A DNA stretch of 39,396 nucleotides from Pseudomonas entomophila (GCF_029478665.1 NZ_JARPQB010000051.1:1-39396); one strand, 5' to 3'. Counted from the stretch's first letter, positions 26,609-34,634 are shown. A program made the numbers and translations. Notes: generated by a model from the sequence alone, not told the origin.

Positions 26609-27994
26609 ATGGCATCGCCAGACAACAAAAAACAGCGCGCCTTGCAACACGGCCTGACCTCGCGCCAGGTGTCCATGATCTCCATCGCCGGCATCATTGG
26701 CGCCGGGCTGTTCATCGGCTCTTCCAACGCCATCGCCACCGCCGGCCCGGCCATTCTCATTTCCTACGCCATGACCGGCCTGCTGGTGCTGCTGGTGATG
26801 CGCATGCTCGGTGAAATGGCCATCGCCAACCCTAACAGCGGTTCGTTCTCCACCTACGCCAGCGAGGCCATCGGGCCGTGGGCGGGCTTCACCATTGGCT
26901 GGCTGTACTGGTGGTTCTGGGTGCTGATCATCCCGGTCGAGGCCATCGCCGGCGCGGATATCCTGCATGCGTATTTCCCAGGCGTGCCGTCCTGGCTGTT
27001 CGCCTTCCTGATCATGGTCGTGCTGTCGGGCAGCAACCTGGTCAGTGTGAAGAACTTCGGCGCATTCGAGTACTGGTTCGCCCTGGTGAAGGTGGTCGCC
27101 ATCATTGCCTTCATCGTGGTCTGCAGCCTGGCGGTGTTCGGTTTCTGGCCGCTGGCCGAAGTGTCCGGGGTCAGTCGCCTGTGGGGCAACGGTGGGTTCA
27201 TGCCCAATGGTTTCGGTACGGTACTGGGCGGCGTGCTGATCACCATCTTCTCGTTCTTCGGCGCCGAGATCGTCACCATCGCCGCCGACGAGACCGCCAA
27301 CCCGAAAGACAAGATCCGCCGCGCCACCAACCTGGTGGTGTACCGCATCGCCATCTTCTACCTGGCGTCGATTTTCCTGGTGGTGTCGCTGGTGGCGTGG
27401 AACGACCCGGGGCTCAAGGCGGTCGGTTCGTTCCAGCGGGTGCTGGAAGTGCTGAACGTGCCGGGCGCCAAGCTGCTGGTCGACCTGGTGGTGCTGGTGG
27501 CGGTCACCAGTTGCATGAACTCCGGCTTGTATACCGCTTCGCGCATGCTTTATTCGCTGGGGGCCCGTGGCCAGGCGCTGGGCATGACCAAGCGTATTTC
27601 CGGTGCCGGCGTGCCGACGGTGGCGGTCGTGCTTTCGACGTTGGCGGGCTTTGCCGGTTGCCTGGTCAACTATGTGTTCCCCGGCAAGGTGTTCGGCTTC
27701 CTGTTGTCCACCACCGGTGCCATCGCCCTGCTGGTGTACCTGGTGATCGCCGTGTCGCAACTGCGCATGCGGGCGCGCGCCGAGCGTGAAGGCCGGCCAC
27801 TGGAACTGAAGATGTGGCTGTTCCCATGGCTGACCTGGCTGGTGATCGGCACCATCGTCATGGTGCTGGGCTACATGCTGTTCAGTGACGCCTACCGCTA
27901 CGAAACGCTGATGACCGCCGGGGTGACGCTGTTCATCCTGCTGGTGTCGCTGACCCAGCGGCGCAATCGGGTCCCGGCGTTGCCCAACACCTGA
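26609..27994 (+). CDS. Amino acid permease, GabP-like
   Basis: This is an inner-membrane symporter of the APC amino acid transporter family with about 12 membrane segments in 461 residues. The N-terminal HGLTSRQVSMISIAGIIGAGLFIGSSNAIATAGPAI and the segments FTIGWLYWWFWVLIIPVEA and FSFFGAEIVTIAADETANPKDKIRRATN closely follow E. coli GabP (466 residues), so GABA or another omega-amino acid is the likely substrate. The start is the ATG at 26609; the frame continues upstream through non-hydrophobic sequence with no conservation. It is divergent from the LysR gene and fits a transport role for the adjacent aminotransferase. Confidence 0.92.
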   Translation: MASPDNKKQRALQHGLTSRQVSMISIAGIIGAGLFIGSSNAIATAGPAILISYAMTGLLVLLVMRMLGEMAIANPNSGSFSTYASEAIGPWAGFTIGWLYWWFWVLIIPVEAIAGADILHAYFPGVPSWLFAFLIMVVLSGSNLVSVKNFGAFEYWFALVKVVAIIAFIVVCSLAVFGFWPLAEVSGVSRLWGNGGFMPNGFGTVLGGVLITIFSFFGAEIVTIAADETANPKDKIRRATNLVVYRIAIFYLASIFLVVSLVAWNDPGLKAVGSFQRVLEVLNVPGAKLLVDLVVLVAVTSCMNSGLYTASRMLYSLGARGQALGMTKRISGAGVPTVAVVLSTLAGFAGCLVNYVFPGKVFGFLLSTTGAIALLVYLVIAVSQLRMRARAEREGRPLELKMWLFPWLTWLVIGTIVMVLGYMLFSDAYRYETLMTAGVTLFILLVSLTQRRNRVPALPNT

Positions 27995-28008
27995 CAGCCG
28001 ATGCGATC

Positions 28009-28100
28009 CCTGTAGGAGCCGGCTGTGCCGGCGAACACCGGCACAGCCGGTGCCCGCCCCCGCGTTGCCTGGTTCGCCAGCAAGGCTGGCGCCTACCTGG
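28009..28100. repeat. REP elements with strong hairpin after the permease gene
   Basis: After a CTGTAGGAGCC end comes a perfect 13-bp stem (28019-28031 with 28038-28050, CCGGCTGTGCCGG), followed by a second REP half (TTCGCCAGCAAGGCTGGCGC). It begins about 15 bases past the permease stop and may act as its transcription end. Confidence 0.82.
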
Positions 28101-28182
28101 ATACGGTATTGACGCAGGCGCGGGGCGTGGCGCTACCATCGGCCAGTGCTGCCTGCCCAACTCCAACAAGCAAAGGACGCCC

Positions 28183-28671
28183 ATGACCGATTCCCTGCAA
28201 CTCCTCGCCGCCCCCGAAGGTATTTGCTACGGCTGCGGCTGCGCTCACCCCAGCGGCCTGCATGTGCAGAGCCACTGGGACACCGATGGCATTCACCTGC
28301 TATGCCGCCACACCCCCGACGAAACCTTCACCGGCTGGCCGGGCCTGGTCTATGGCGGCCTGCTGGCGATGCTGGTGGACTGCCACTCCAACTGGACCGC
28401 GATGGCCTATCACTACCGCGCCGAAGGCCGCGAGGCCGGCAGCCTGCCACGGATCGACTGCGTCACCGGCCAACTCGGGCTGACCTACCTCAAACCGACG
28501 CCGATGGGCGTCGAGCTGCTGCTCAAGGCGCGGGTCGAAGGCGAGGTCGGGCGCAAGAGCCGGGTGATCTGCGAGGTCTGGGCCGGTGATGTGCGGACGG
28601 TGCTCGCCGACTCGGTGTTCGTGCGGGTCGACACCGAAAAGCTCAAGCTCAAGGCCCACCAGCAGGTCTAG
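28183..28671 (+). CDS. Hotdog-fold protein, PaaI-type thioesterase-like
   Basis: The 162-residue product fits the hotdog fold of acyl-CoA thioesterases. It has the usual central stretch FTGWPGLVYGGLLAMLVDCHSNWTAMA (about residues 47-73), in which the G-G-x2-A-x2-D pattern lies on the long central helix, and a second half of strands (GLTYLKPTPMGVELLLKARV). An N-terminal ICYGCGCAHPSGL motif with two Cys residues is a feature of a Pseudomonas subgroup. A ribosome-binding site AAAGGA precedes the ATG. The substrate is unknown. It stands alone between the permease and the lipoprotein pair. Confidence 0.8.
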   Translation: MTDSLQLLAAPEGICYGCGCAHPSGLHVQSHWDTDGIHLLCRHTPDETFTGWPGLVYGGLLAMLVDCHSNWTAMAYHYRAEGREAGSLPRIDCVTGQLGLTYLKPTPMGVELLLKARVEGEVGRKSRVICEVWAGDVRTVLADSVFVRVDTEKLKLKAHQQV

Positions 28672-29188
28672 GCCTTGGCCGCCTGTTTTGCCGTGTGGGC
28701 TGACCGTATCTGTTGCGGTCGGCCCACAGCACGGCCTCCCACCTGATATTTCTGTCAGTAGACGCCAACCAGGCTGAAATCCTACCGCCAGCAAGCGTCG
28801 TTTCGACGTGACAACTGCACGGACTGGAGGCGGCATCATGCCCGACGGAAATACCCTGCTAGATGGAAAAGAGCCCAATCCCGCTCGATACCTGCAAGGC
28901 ACTGGCCGGGCCGGGAGGGGAAAGCTCAATCGCTTGTCGAATTTCCTTACGGCTCAATTGCGAAAAGTCCTATTCGGCTGCTGGTTCGCTGGGAATAGTC
29001 TGATGCCGTTTTCGCAGCAGTCTGTCTTGGGTGTTCGCGTATTCCTGATGCCTGAAAGGACTCCATCTCAGCATCAGGGCCGGTTTTATGGCGAGCAACC
29101 CAGACGTTTCCTACGCCTTCAGTCCAATTCCGGTGATGAGCGAAGCTCGCCGATCGCCGGTTCGCGTACGCAGCACAGGAGCTTTTCC
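28672..29188. other. 517-bp gap before the lipoprotein pair
   Basis: The gap holds two inverted repeats: an imperfect 12-bp hairpin with a 9-base loop at 28695-28727, soon after the thioesterase-like stop, and CCTGATGC/GCATCAGG at 29044-29078 in the probable leader of the lipoprotein genes. The frame of the first lipoprotein stays open through much of the gap, but the encoded sequence has no family character and would bury the signal peptide. I see no clear promoter boxes. Confidence 0.5.
28695..28727. terminator. Imperfect hairpin after the thioesterase-like gene
   Basis: GTGGGCTGACCG pairs with CGGTCGGCCCAC, with one T-G wobble, across a 9-base loop, about 24 bases after the stop codon. 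No T run follows. It is a possible weak transcription end. Confidence 0.4.
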
Positions 29189-29584
29189 ATGCGTGTCCCT
29201 TTCAATCGCAAATCGCTGCCGCTGGCCGGCCTGCTCATGATCCTGGGCGGATGTGCCAGTGTCACGGTCCCCACCGAGCAGGTCGAACTCACCCGTAGCG
29301 CCGTCAACCGTGCGGTCGCCGCCGATGCCACCCAGTATGCGCCGGTGGAGATGCGCGCTGCCCAGGACAAGCTCGGCGCCATGGATCGCGCCTTCGGCGA
29401 GAAGCGCTACGAACAGGTCCGCACCCTGGCCCAGCAGGCCGAGGCCGATGCCCGCCTGGCCGAGACCAAGGCCCGGGCGCAGCGCACCGAAGAACAGTTG
29501 AAAACCGCGGAAAAAGGTATCGAGGTGCTCAAGCATGAAATGCTCACCGAGCCGGGTGCCGTCCCCACGAAGCCAGGCCAATAA
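29189..29584 (+). CDS. DUF4398 lipoprotein
   Basis: The 131-residue product has a lipoprotein signal peptide (MRVPFNRKSLPLAGLLMILGGC) with the lipobox LGGC and Cys22 as the lipidated residue. Alanine follows, which favours the outer membrane. The mature part (VELTRSAVNRAVAADATQYAPVEMRAAQDKLGAMDRAFGEKRYEQVRTLAQQAEADARLAETKARAQ) is a DUF4398 helical-hairpin module, and a coiled-coil-like tail follows. AGGAG lies 9 bases before the ATG. The gene is followed 10 bases later by the OmpA-type lipoprotein gene, and the two almost certainly form an operon. The function is not established; an envelope structural role is likely. Confidence 0.88.
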   Translation: MRVPFNRKSLPLAGLLMILGGCASVTVPTEQVELTRSAVNRAVAADATQYAPVEMRAAQDKLGAMDRAFGEKRYEQVRTLAQQAEADARLAETKARAQRTEEQLKTAEKGIEVLKHEMLTEPGAVPTKPGQ

Positions 29585-29594
29585 GGAGCCGAAC

Positions 29595-30368
29595 ATGTCG
29601 AAACGTTATCTGCTGCCGGCCATGTCCGTGCTCGCCCTGGTGATCGCCGGCTGCGCCGCGACCCCGGAAAACCCACGCCTGGTGGAGGCCCGCGAGGCCT
29701 TCTCGACCCTGCAGGGCAAGCCGGAGTCTCATCGCCTGGCCGCCTTGGAGACCCAGCAGGCGCAAGCCGCGCTGGGCAAGGCCGAAGAAGCTTCGCTGGC
29801 CAGCCGCAAGTCGCCCGAGGTCGAGCAGTTGGCCTACTTGGCCAACCGCAAGATCGAGACGGCCGAGGAAACCATCCGCCTGCGCAAGGCCGAGGCCGGT
29901 ATGCGCGGCATCGAGGCTCGTCGCGCCGAGGCTCGGCTGGAGGTGCGCACTGCCCAGCTCAATGCCTTGAAGGCGCTCAAGGGCAAGGAGACCGACCGTG
30001 GCACGGTGGTGACCTTCGGCGATGTGCTGTTCGACACCGGCCGCGCCGAGCTGCGCAGCCGCAGCCACGACGATATCCAGCGCCTGGCGCAGTTCCTGCG
30101 GGACAACCCTGAGCGCAAGGTGCGGGTCGAAGGCTTCACCGACTCCACCGGTGGCGATGCCTTGAACCTGCGGTTGTCGGAGAACCGCGCGTCGGCTGTG
30201 GCCCAGGCGCTGCGTCGCCAGGGTGTGGACCCGGCGCGCATCGTCAGCGCCGGCTACGGCAAGGCGTCCCCCGTGGCGAGCAACGCCGATGCGCATTCGC
30301 GCCAGCTTAATCGCCGGGTGGAGGTGATCGTCTCCCGCGACGCGGAACCGGTGAGGACGCGTTACTGA
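29595..30368 (+). CDS. Outer-membrane lipoprotein with DUF4398 and OmpA domains
   Basis: The 257-residue protein has a signal peptide with the lipobox IAGC (Cys20), then a DUF4398-like helical region (about residues 25-100), a charged helix, and a C-terminal OmpA-like domain (about 135-250). The OmpA part has VLFDTGRAELRSRS, VEGFTDSTGGDALNLRLSENRA with the Asp and Arg that bind diaminopimelate in peptidoglycan, and NRRVEVIVSRD at the end. It probably ties the outer membrane to the cell wall. AAGGAG lies 8 bases before the ATG. It shares its first module with the gene just upstream, which suggests the two act together. A strong terminator follows. Confidence 0.92.
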   Translation: MSKRYLLPAMSVLALVIAGCAATPENPRLVEAREAFSTLQGKPESHRLAALETQQAQAALGKAEEASLASRKSPEVEQLAYLANRKIETAEETIRLRKAEAGMRGIEARRAEARLEVRTAQLNALKALKGKETDRGTVVTFGDVLFDTGRAELRSRSHDDIQRLAQFLRDNPERKVRVEGFTDSTGGDALNLRLSENRASAVAQALRRQGVDPARIVSAGYGKASPVASNADAHSRQLNRRVEVIVSRDAEPVRTRY

Positions 30369-30374
30369 GGCCTG

Positions 30375-30407
30375 AAGGCGATCCGGTGAAAACCGGGTCG
30401 CCTTTTC
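30375..30407 (+). terminator. Rho-independent terminator of the lipoprotein operon
   Basis: A 13-bp stem (AAGGCGATCCGGT with ACCGGGTCGCCTT, one wobble pair) closed by a GAAA loop is followed by TTTTC. It lies 6 bases after the stop codon. Confidence 0.9.
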
Positions 30408-30472
30408 ATTTGCACCACCCCGGCGGGGCTGGCATTGTCGGAGGCGATCCGGACGCCCGACAGGATGTTGCC

Positions 30473-31021
30473 ATGCCCTACCAGATCCGCCCGGCCCGCG
30501 ACGCTGACAGCAGCGCGCTGAGCCACGTCGGCCAGGCCACCTTCGCCTTGGCCAGCCCACCCGACAGCGCCCCTGCCGCGCTGCAGCACTATATCGCCCA
30601 CAACCTTCAGCCCGAGCATTTCCTGACGCACCTGCAGCATCCTCACAAGCGCCTGCTGGTGGTCGAGGAGAGGGGGCGGGTGGTGGGCTACAGCATGCTC
30701 GACCTGGCGCCCGGCACCCTGGGTATCAGCACCGCCGACCACCTGGTGGAGGTTTCCCGTTTCTACCTGTTGCCTGACGTCCATGGCAGCGGGGTGGGGC
30801 AACAGCTGCTGGAAGCGACCCTGGCCCACATCCACGGTGCAGTGCGCCTCACCGTCAACGAACTCAACACGCGGGCCATTCGCTTCTACCAGCGCAATGG
30901 CTTTTGCAAGGTGGGGGAGGCGGTTTTCCCGTGTGGCGAGGAGCGCCATCGCGACTGGGTGATGGTCAGGGATGCCGCGTTGTCTACCAACCCTATACAA
31001 CCAAGGCCCGAACATGACTGA
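30473..31021 (+). CDS. GNAT-family N-acetyltransferase
   Basis: The 182-residue protein has the GNAT fold. Visible parts are the N-terminal YQIRPARDADSSALSHV strand-helix, the central LVEVSRFYLLPDVHGSGVGQQLLEATL stretch (about residues 95-120) with the acetyl-CoA-binding Q/R-x2-G-x-G/A-like loop (HGSGVGQQLL), and the C-terminal VNELNTRAIRFYQRNGFCKVGEA. It transfers an acetyl group to an unknown amine. The start at 30473 is preceded by AGGA. The stop overlaps the start of the glutathione S-transferase gene by 8 bases, so the two are probably co-translated. Confidence 0.88.
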   Translation: MPYQIRPARDADSSALSHVGQATFALASPPDSAPAALQHYIAHNLQPEHFLTHLQHPHKRLLVVEERGRVVGYSMLDLAPGTLGISTADHLVEVSRFYLLPDVHGSGVGQQLLEATLAHIHGAVRLTVNELNTRAIRFYQRNGFCKVGEAVFPCGEERHRDWVMVRDAALSTNPIQPRPEHD

Positions 31022-31709
31022 TCTGTCCGCGTTCCCCATTACCCGCAAGTGGCCGGCCCGGCACCCGGAGCGGTTGCAACTGTACTCGCTGGCCACGCCC
31101 AACGGGGTCAAGGTTTCGATCATGCTCGAGGAGATCGGCCTGCCGTACGAAGTGCACAAGGTCAGCTTCGAGACGGACGACCAGCTGAGCCCCGCGTTCA
31201 TTTCACTCAGCGCCAACAACAAGATTCCGGCAATCCTCGACCCGGATGGCCCCGGCGGGCAACCGCTACCGTTGTTCGAGTCGGGGGCGATCCTGCAGTA
31301 CCTGGCCGAGAAGAGCGGCCAGTTGCTGAGCCACGACCCGGCCCAGCGCTACCAGACACTGCAGTGGCTGATGTTGCAGATGGGCGGCATCGGGCCGATG
31401 TTCGGCCAGGTGGGGTTCTTCCACTTCTTCGCAGGCAAGGACTACGAGGACAAGCGGCCGCGGGATCGTTACGTCAACGAATCGAAGCGCTTGCTGGGTG
31501 TGCTGGATCGGCACCTGAAGGGGCGTGAATGGATGGTGGACGCCTACAGCATCGCCGATATCGCCATCTTCCCCTGGGTGCGCAACCTGGTGGAGCGCTA
31601 CAACGCGCGGGAACTGGTGGGGTTCGATGAGTTCAGGGAAGTGCAGCGGGTGCTGGCCCGCTTTCTCGAGCGCCCGGCGGTGCAGCGTGGCCTGAAGATT
31701 CCTGGCTGA
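31014..31709 (+). CDS. Glutathione S-transferase family protein
   Basis: The 231-residue protein belongs to the cytosolic glutathione S-transferase superfamily, close to YfcG/Ure2-like enzymes. The thioredoxin-like N-terminal domain starts at LQLYSLATPNGVKVSIMLEEIGLPYEVHKV and contains NNKIPAILDPDG and the glutathione-binding ESGAILQYLAEK (Glu-Ser of the G site). The helical C-terminal domain has AYSIADIAIFPWVRNL, the usual N-capping-box region. The asparagine in TPNG is typical of YfcG-type enzymes, which act as disulfide reductases. It overlaps the acetyltransferase gene by 8 bases. Confidence 0.92.
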   Translation: MTDLSAFPITRKWPARHPERLQLYSLATPNGVKVSIMLEEIGLPYEVHKVSFETDDQLSPAFISLSANNKIPAILDPDGPGGQPLPLFESGAILQYLAEKSGQLLSHDPAQRYQTLQWLMLQMGGIGPMFGQVGFFHFFAGKDYEDKRPRDRYVNESKRLLGVLDRHLKGREWMVDAYSIADIAIFPWVRNLVERYNARELVGFDEFREVQRVLARFLERPAVQRGLKIPG

Positions 31710-31720
31710 TAGTTTGCCCT

Positions 31721-31785
31721 TGTAGGAGCCAGCCTTGCTGGCGAACGGCGGTGTGTGCGGTTCGCCAGCAAGGCTGGCTCCTACA
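31721..31785. repeat. REP pair between convergent genes
   Basis: A perfect 26-base inverted repeat (31721-31746 and 31760-31785) with a 13-base spacer fills the gap between the glutathione S-transferase stop and the phosphate transporter stop. The arms contain GGAGCCAGCCTTGCTGGCG. It probably terminates both convergent transcripts. Confidence 0.92.
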
Positions 31786-31788
31786 GGA

Positions 31789-33405
31789 TCAGAAGAGCTG
31801 GTTGAGCAGCCAGTACAGGCTTCCGGCCAGCAGCATCGCCGCCGGCAAGGTCAGCACCCAGGCCATCAGCAGGTTGACCAGGGTGCGCTTCTGGATCCCC
31901 GAGCCGTTGGCCACCATGCTCCCGGCTACACCGGAGCTGAGCACGTGGGTGGTCGACACCGGCAGCCCGAACATGTCCGCCGCGCCGATGGTGCACATCG
32001 CCACCACCTCGGCCGAGGCGCCCTGGGCATAGCTCAGGTGGGTCTTGCCGATCTTCTCGCCGACCGTGACCACGATGCGCCGCCAGCCGACCATGGTGCC
32101 CAGGCCCAGGGCGATCGCCACCGCCACCTTGACCCACAGCGGGATGTAGCGGGTGGCATCGTCCAGCTGGCGCTTGAACAGTTGCACATGGCGACGGGTG
32201 TCGGCGTCGAAACGGGCCAGCTGGTGCTTGTCGAGCAGGCGGATCGCCTCGCTGGTCAGGTACATGTCGTTGCGCACGTTGGCCATGGCCTCGGCGGGCA
32301 CGCGCTTGAGCGAGCCGTAGCCTTTGACTTCCTCGCCGATCATGCCGGTCAGCGCGGCGAGGGCGGGAACCAGGTCGGGGCTGGCCGTGGGCGTGCTGAT
32401 GAACGCCGTCAGCACCTGGCGTGGGTCTGCCGGGGCCGGCAGCGGCGCACTGCGCACCAGGGCCTGGCGGGTCACCTCGGCCACGGCCGAGAACTGCAGG
32501 GCCTGCTCGTTGGGCATGGTCTTGTTCAGGGCGTAGGCCATGGGCAGGGTCCCGACCAGAATGAGCATGATCAGGCCCATGCCTTTCTGCCCGTCGTTCG
32601 AGCCATGGGCGAACGACACGCCGGTGCAGGTCAGGATCAGCACGCCACGGATCCACCAGGGTGGCGGGGTCTGGCCTTCCGGCGCCTGGTACAGCTCCTG
32701 GCGCTTGACCAGCGCGCGCAGGGCCAGCAGCAGCAGGGCGGCGCAGGCGAAACCGATCAACGGCGAAAACAGCAGGGCATAACCGACCTTGCTGGCCTGG
32801 GCCCAGTCCACCCCGCTGGTGCCGTCGCGCCCATGCATCAGCGCGTTGGCCACGCCCACGCCGATGATCGAACCGATCAGGGTGTGCGAGGAGGAGGCCG
32901 GCAGGCCCAGCCGCCAGGTGCCCAGGTTCCAGATGATCGCCGCCAGCAGCAGGGCGAAGACCATGGCGAAACCGGTGCTGGAGCCCACCTGCAGGATCAG
33001 TTCGACCGGCAGCAGGGCGATGATGCCGAACGCCACCGCACCGCTGGAAAGCAATACACCGAGAAAATTGCACAGCCCCGACCACACCACCGCCACCGGG
33101 GCCGGCAGCGAGTGGGTGTAGATCACCGTGGCCACGGCATTGGCGGTGTCGTGGAAACCGTTGACGAACTCGAAGCCCAGGGCGATCAGCAGCGCCAGGC
33201 CCAGCAGCAGGAATGGGGTGACGGTGGTGACCACGGTGCCGCTGGCGCTGACGTCCTGCTTGAGGCTCCAGAAGGTGTAGGCCAGGCCGGCCAGGAGCAG
33301 GCCGATGAACAGGGTGAGGGTGGCGCGGCTGGGTTTGTGTGCAAGATGGGGGCGTGAATCGCGGTGGGCCAGCTGCGGCTGGCTGGCCAGTGACGGGGTT
33401 GCCAT
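31789..33405 (-). CDS. PiT-family inorganic phosphate transporter
   Basis: The 538-residue protein is an inner-membrane PiT-type phosphate:H+ symporter. Both inverted signature copies are visible: GFEFVNGFHDTANAVATVIYT (about residues 80-100) and GASAEVVAMCTIGAADMFGLPVSTTHVLSSGVAGSM near residues 445-480. GLPASSSHTLIGSIIGVGVANAL near residue 190 is a further family motif. A long cytoplasmic loop (about 310-410) divides the halves, as usual. CGGAG lies 6 bases before the ATG. No phoU-like partner gene is adjacent. Confidence 0.93.
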   Translation of the reverse strand: MATPSLASQPQLAHRDSRPHLAHKPSRATLTLFIGLLLAGLAYTFWSLKQDVSASGTVVTTVTPFLLLGLALLIALGFEFVNGFHDTANAVATVIYTHSLPAPVAVVWSGLCNFLGVLLSSGAVAFGIIALLPVELILQVGSSTGFAMVFALLLAAIIWNLGTWRLGLPASSSHTLIGSIIGVGVANALMHGRDGTSGVDWAQASKVGYALLFSPLIGFACAALLLLALRALVKRQELYQAPEGQTPPPWWIRGVLILTCTGVSFAHGSNDGQKGMGLIMLILVGTLPMAYALNKTMPNEQALQFSAVAEVTRQALVRSAPLPAPADPRQVLTAFISTPTASPDLVPALAALTGMIGEEVKGYGSLKRVPAEAMANVRNDMYLTSEAIRLLDKHQLARFDADTRRHVQLFKRQLDDATRYIPLWVKVAVAIALGLGTMVGWRRIVVTVGEKIGKTHLSYAQGASAEVVAMCTIGAADMFGLPVSTTHVLSSGVAGSMVANGSGIQKRTLVNLLMAWVLTLPAAMLLAGSLYWLLNQLF

Positions 33406-33533
33406 GGGGGCTCCGGTTGGCGTCGGGCAAGGGTGCCGAAGGCTTTCAGCATAGAAACAAATCGTTACTTGTGCGTGACCTCGGTCAATGAACGCCTTAG
33501 GCTTGCTGAGGTGAGATGTCGCGCAGGTGGCTT

Positions 33534-33929
33534 ATGATTCGATGCAAGCGTGTCTACGAAGCGGCATTGCCGAGCGATGGCCAGCGCGTGTTGGTCGATC
33601 GCCTGTGGCCGCGCAACACGCGCAAGGAAGACCTGCAGGGCCGGTGGTTGCGTGAGGTGGCGCCATCCGACGAATTGCGCAAGGCGTTCCATGCCGGTGA
33701 GCTGGATTTTGCCGGTTTCACCCGGCGCTACCAGCAGGAGCTGGCTGCCCATCCCGAGCATTGGTACCCCCTGCTGGACGTGGCCGACAAGGGCGTCCTG
33801 ACCCTGCTGTATGCCGGCAAGGACACCGAGCACAACAATGCCCAGGTACTGGCCCGCTGGCTGGAAGACGAACTGGAGCGACGCGGCCCGGGCAGTTCAC
33901 CGGTCTGCTATGCCCCCGAACCCCCTTGA
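33534..33929 (+). CDS. DUF488 (YeaO-type) protein
   Basis: The protein of about 131 residues belongs to DUF488, as shown by MIRCKRVYE at the start, RVLVDRLWPRNTRKEDL (about residues 18-34), the helical LREVAPSDELRKAFHA and the C-terminal VLTLLYAGKDTEHNNAQVLARWLEDEL. The role of the family is unknown. I choose the ATG at 33534, where GCAGGTGG gives a fair ribosome-binding site and the family sequence begins; an ATG six codons upstream (33516) with GAGGTGAG just before it is also possible. It is divergent from the phosphate transporter gene and is followed by an acetyltransferase gene 14 bases later. Confidence 0.85.
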   Translation: MIRCKRVYEAALPSDGQRVLVDRLWPRNTRKEDLQGRWLREVAPSDELRKAFHAGELDFAGFTRRYQQELAAHPEHWYPLLDVADKGVLTLLYAGKDTEHNNAQVLARWLEDELERRGPGSSPVCYAPEPP

Positions 33930-33943
33930 TCCGTGTGTTTGAG

Positions 33944-34375
33944 ATGCCCCTCCAACTGATCCCCGCCACCGATAGTCATCGTACCTTCGCCCGTGACCTG
34001 ACCCGTCGCGCCATGCTGCCGTACTACCATGAATTCGACCTGCTGTGGATCGAGGAAGCCTTCGACGAAGCCTGGGGCTGGCGCGAGCAGTGGCTGGTGG
34101 TCGAGGACGACCAGGTGCTGGGCTTCTGCAGCCTGAGCCAGGACCGCCAGGCTTTGTACATCCGCGAGTTGCACCTGCTGCCTGAGCATCGTGGAAGAGG
34201 TGTAGGGAGTTGGGCACTGCAGACGTTGGCGAACTGGGCGGCGCAACGGCGTTTGCCACTGCTTCGCTTGACGGTGTTCAGCAGTAACCCGGCGCGACAG
34301 CTGTACCTGCGCCGGGAATTTGTAGAGGTGGGTGTTGATGAATGTTTCGTGCGAATGCAGCGGCACGTGCCATGA
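33944..34375 (+). CDS. GNAT-family N-acetyltransferase
   Basis: The 143-residue protein shows the GNAT fold: MPLQLIPATDSHRTFARDLTRRAMLPYY at the start, WLVVEDDQVLGFCSLSQDRQALYIRELHLLPEHRGRGVGSWALQTL (about residues 50-94) with the R-G-R-G-V-G acetyl-CoA loop, and LTVFSSNPARQLYLRREFVEVG near the end. It is close to small uncharacterised acetyltransferases. The substrate is unknown. The gene follows the DUF488 gene within 14 bases and probably shares its transcript. Confidence 0.87.
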   Translation: MPLQLIPATDSHRTFARDLTRRAMLPYYHEFDLLWIEEAFDEAWGWREQWLVVEDDQVLGFCSLSQDRQALYIRELHLLPEHRGRGVGSWALQTLANWAAQRRLPLLRLTVFSSNPARQLYLRREFVEVGVDECFVRMQRHVP

Positions 34376-34560
34376 GCTTTGAAAGGAAAAGGCTCTTCTT
34401 GGTTGTCCATTTTATTGTTTGATGCACTTCGCAATCGTGCCCTGCAGGTGCTGGCTTGCCGGCGAATACTCGCAAGGCTGGTGCCACACAACATGGCTCA
34501 ATAACCACCCTCATTGCCCCGGCTTTCAGGGGCGGGGCAATGGCGTGGCGCAATGATGGC

Positions 34561-34589
34561 TTGCAAGGATTGGATCCAATTGGCATAGT
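34561..34589 (+). promoter_or_regulatory. Candidate promoter of the XRE gene with palindromic spacer
   Basis: TTGCAA and CATAGT (each four of six consensus positions) are 17 bases apart. The spacer contains the perfect 12-base palindrome ATTGGATCCAAT, a possible operator. Confidence 0.4.
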
Positions 34590-34592
34590 GCC

Positions 34593-34634
34593 GAGCGAAT
34601 GCAGACGCATTCACTCGGGTGCTGGATGCACCCG
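34593..34634. promoter_or_regulatory. Tandem dyads, possible operators of the XRE regulator
   Basis: Two adjacent inverted repeats lie just after the -10 box: GAG-N-GAATGC-N4-GCATTC-N-CTC (34593-34616) and CGGGTGC-N5-GCACCCG (34616-34634). They abut at one shared base. Their position downstream of the promoter fits operators for repression, or hairpins in the leader of the mRNA. Confidence 0.5.

Noticed and set aside
28808..29188. N-terminal extension of the DUF4398 lipoprotein
   Set aside because: The frame is open upstream, but a longer product would bury the clear lipoprotein signal peptide at 29189, and AGGAG lies right before that ATG.
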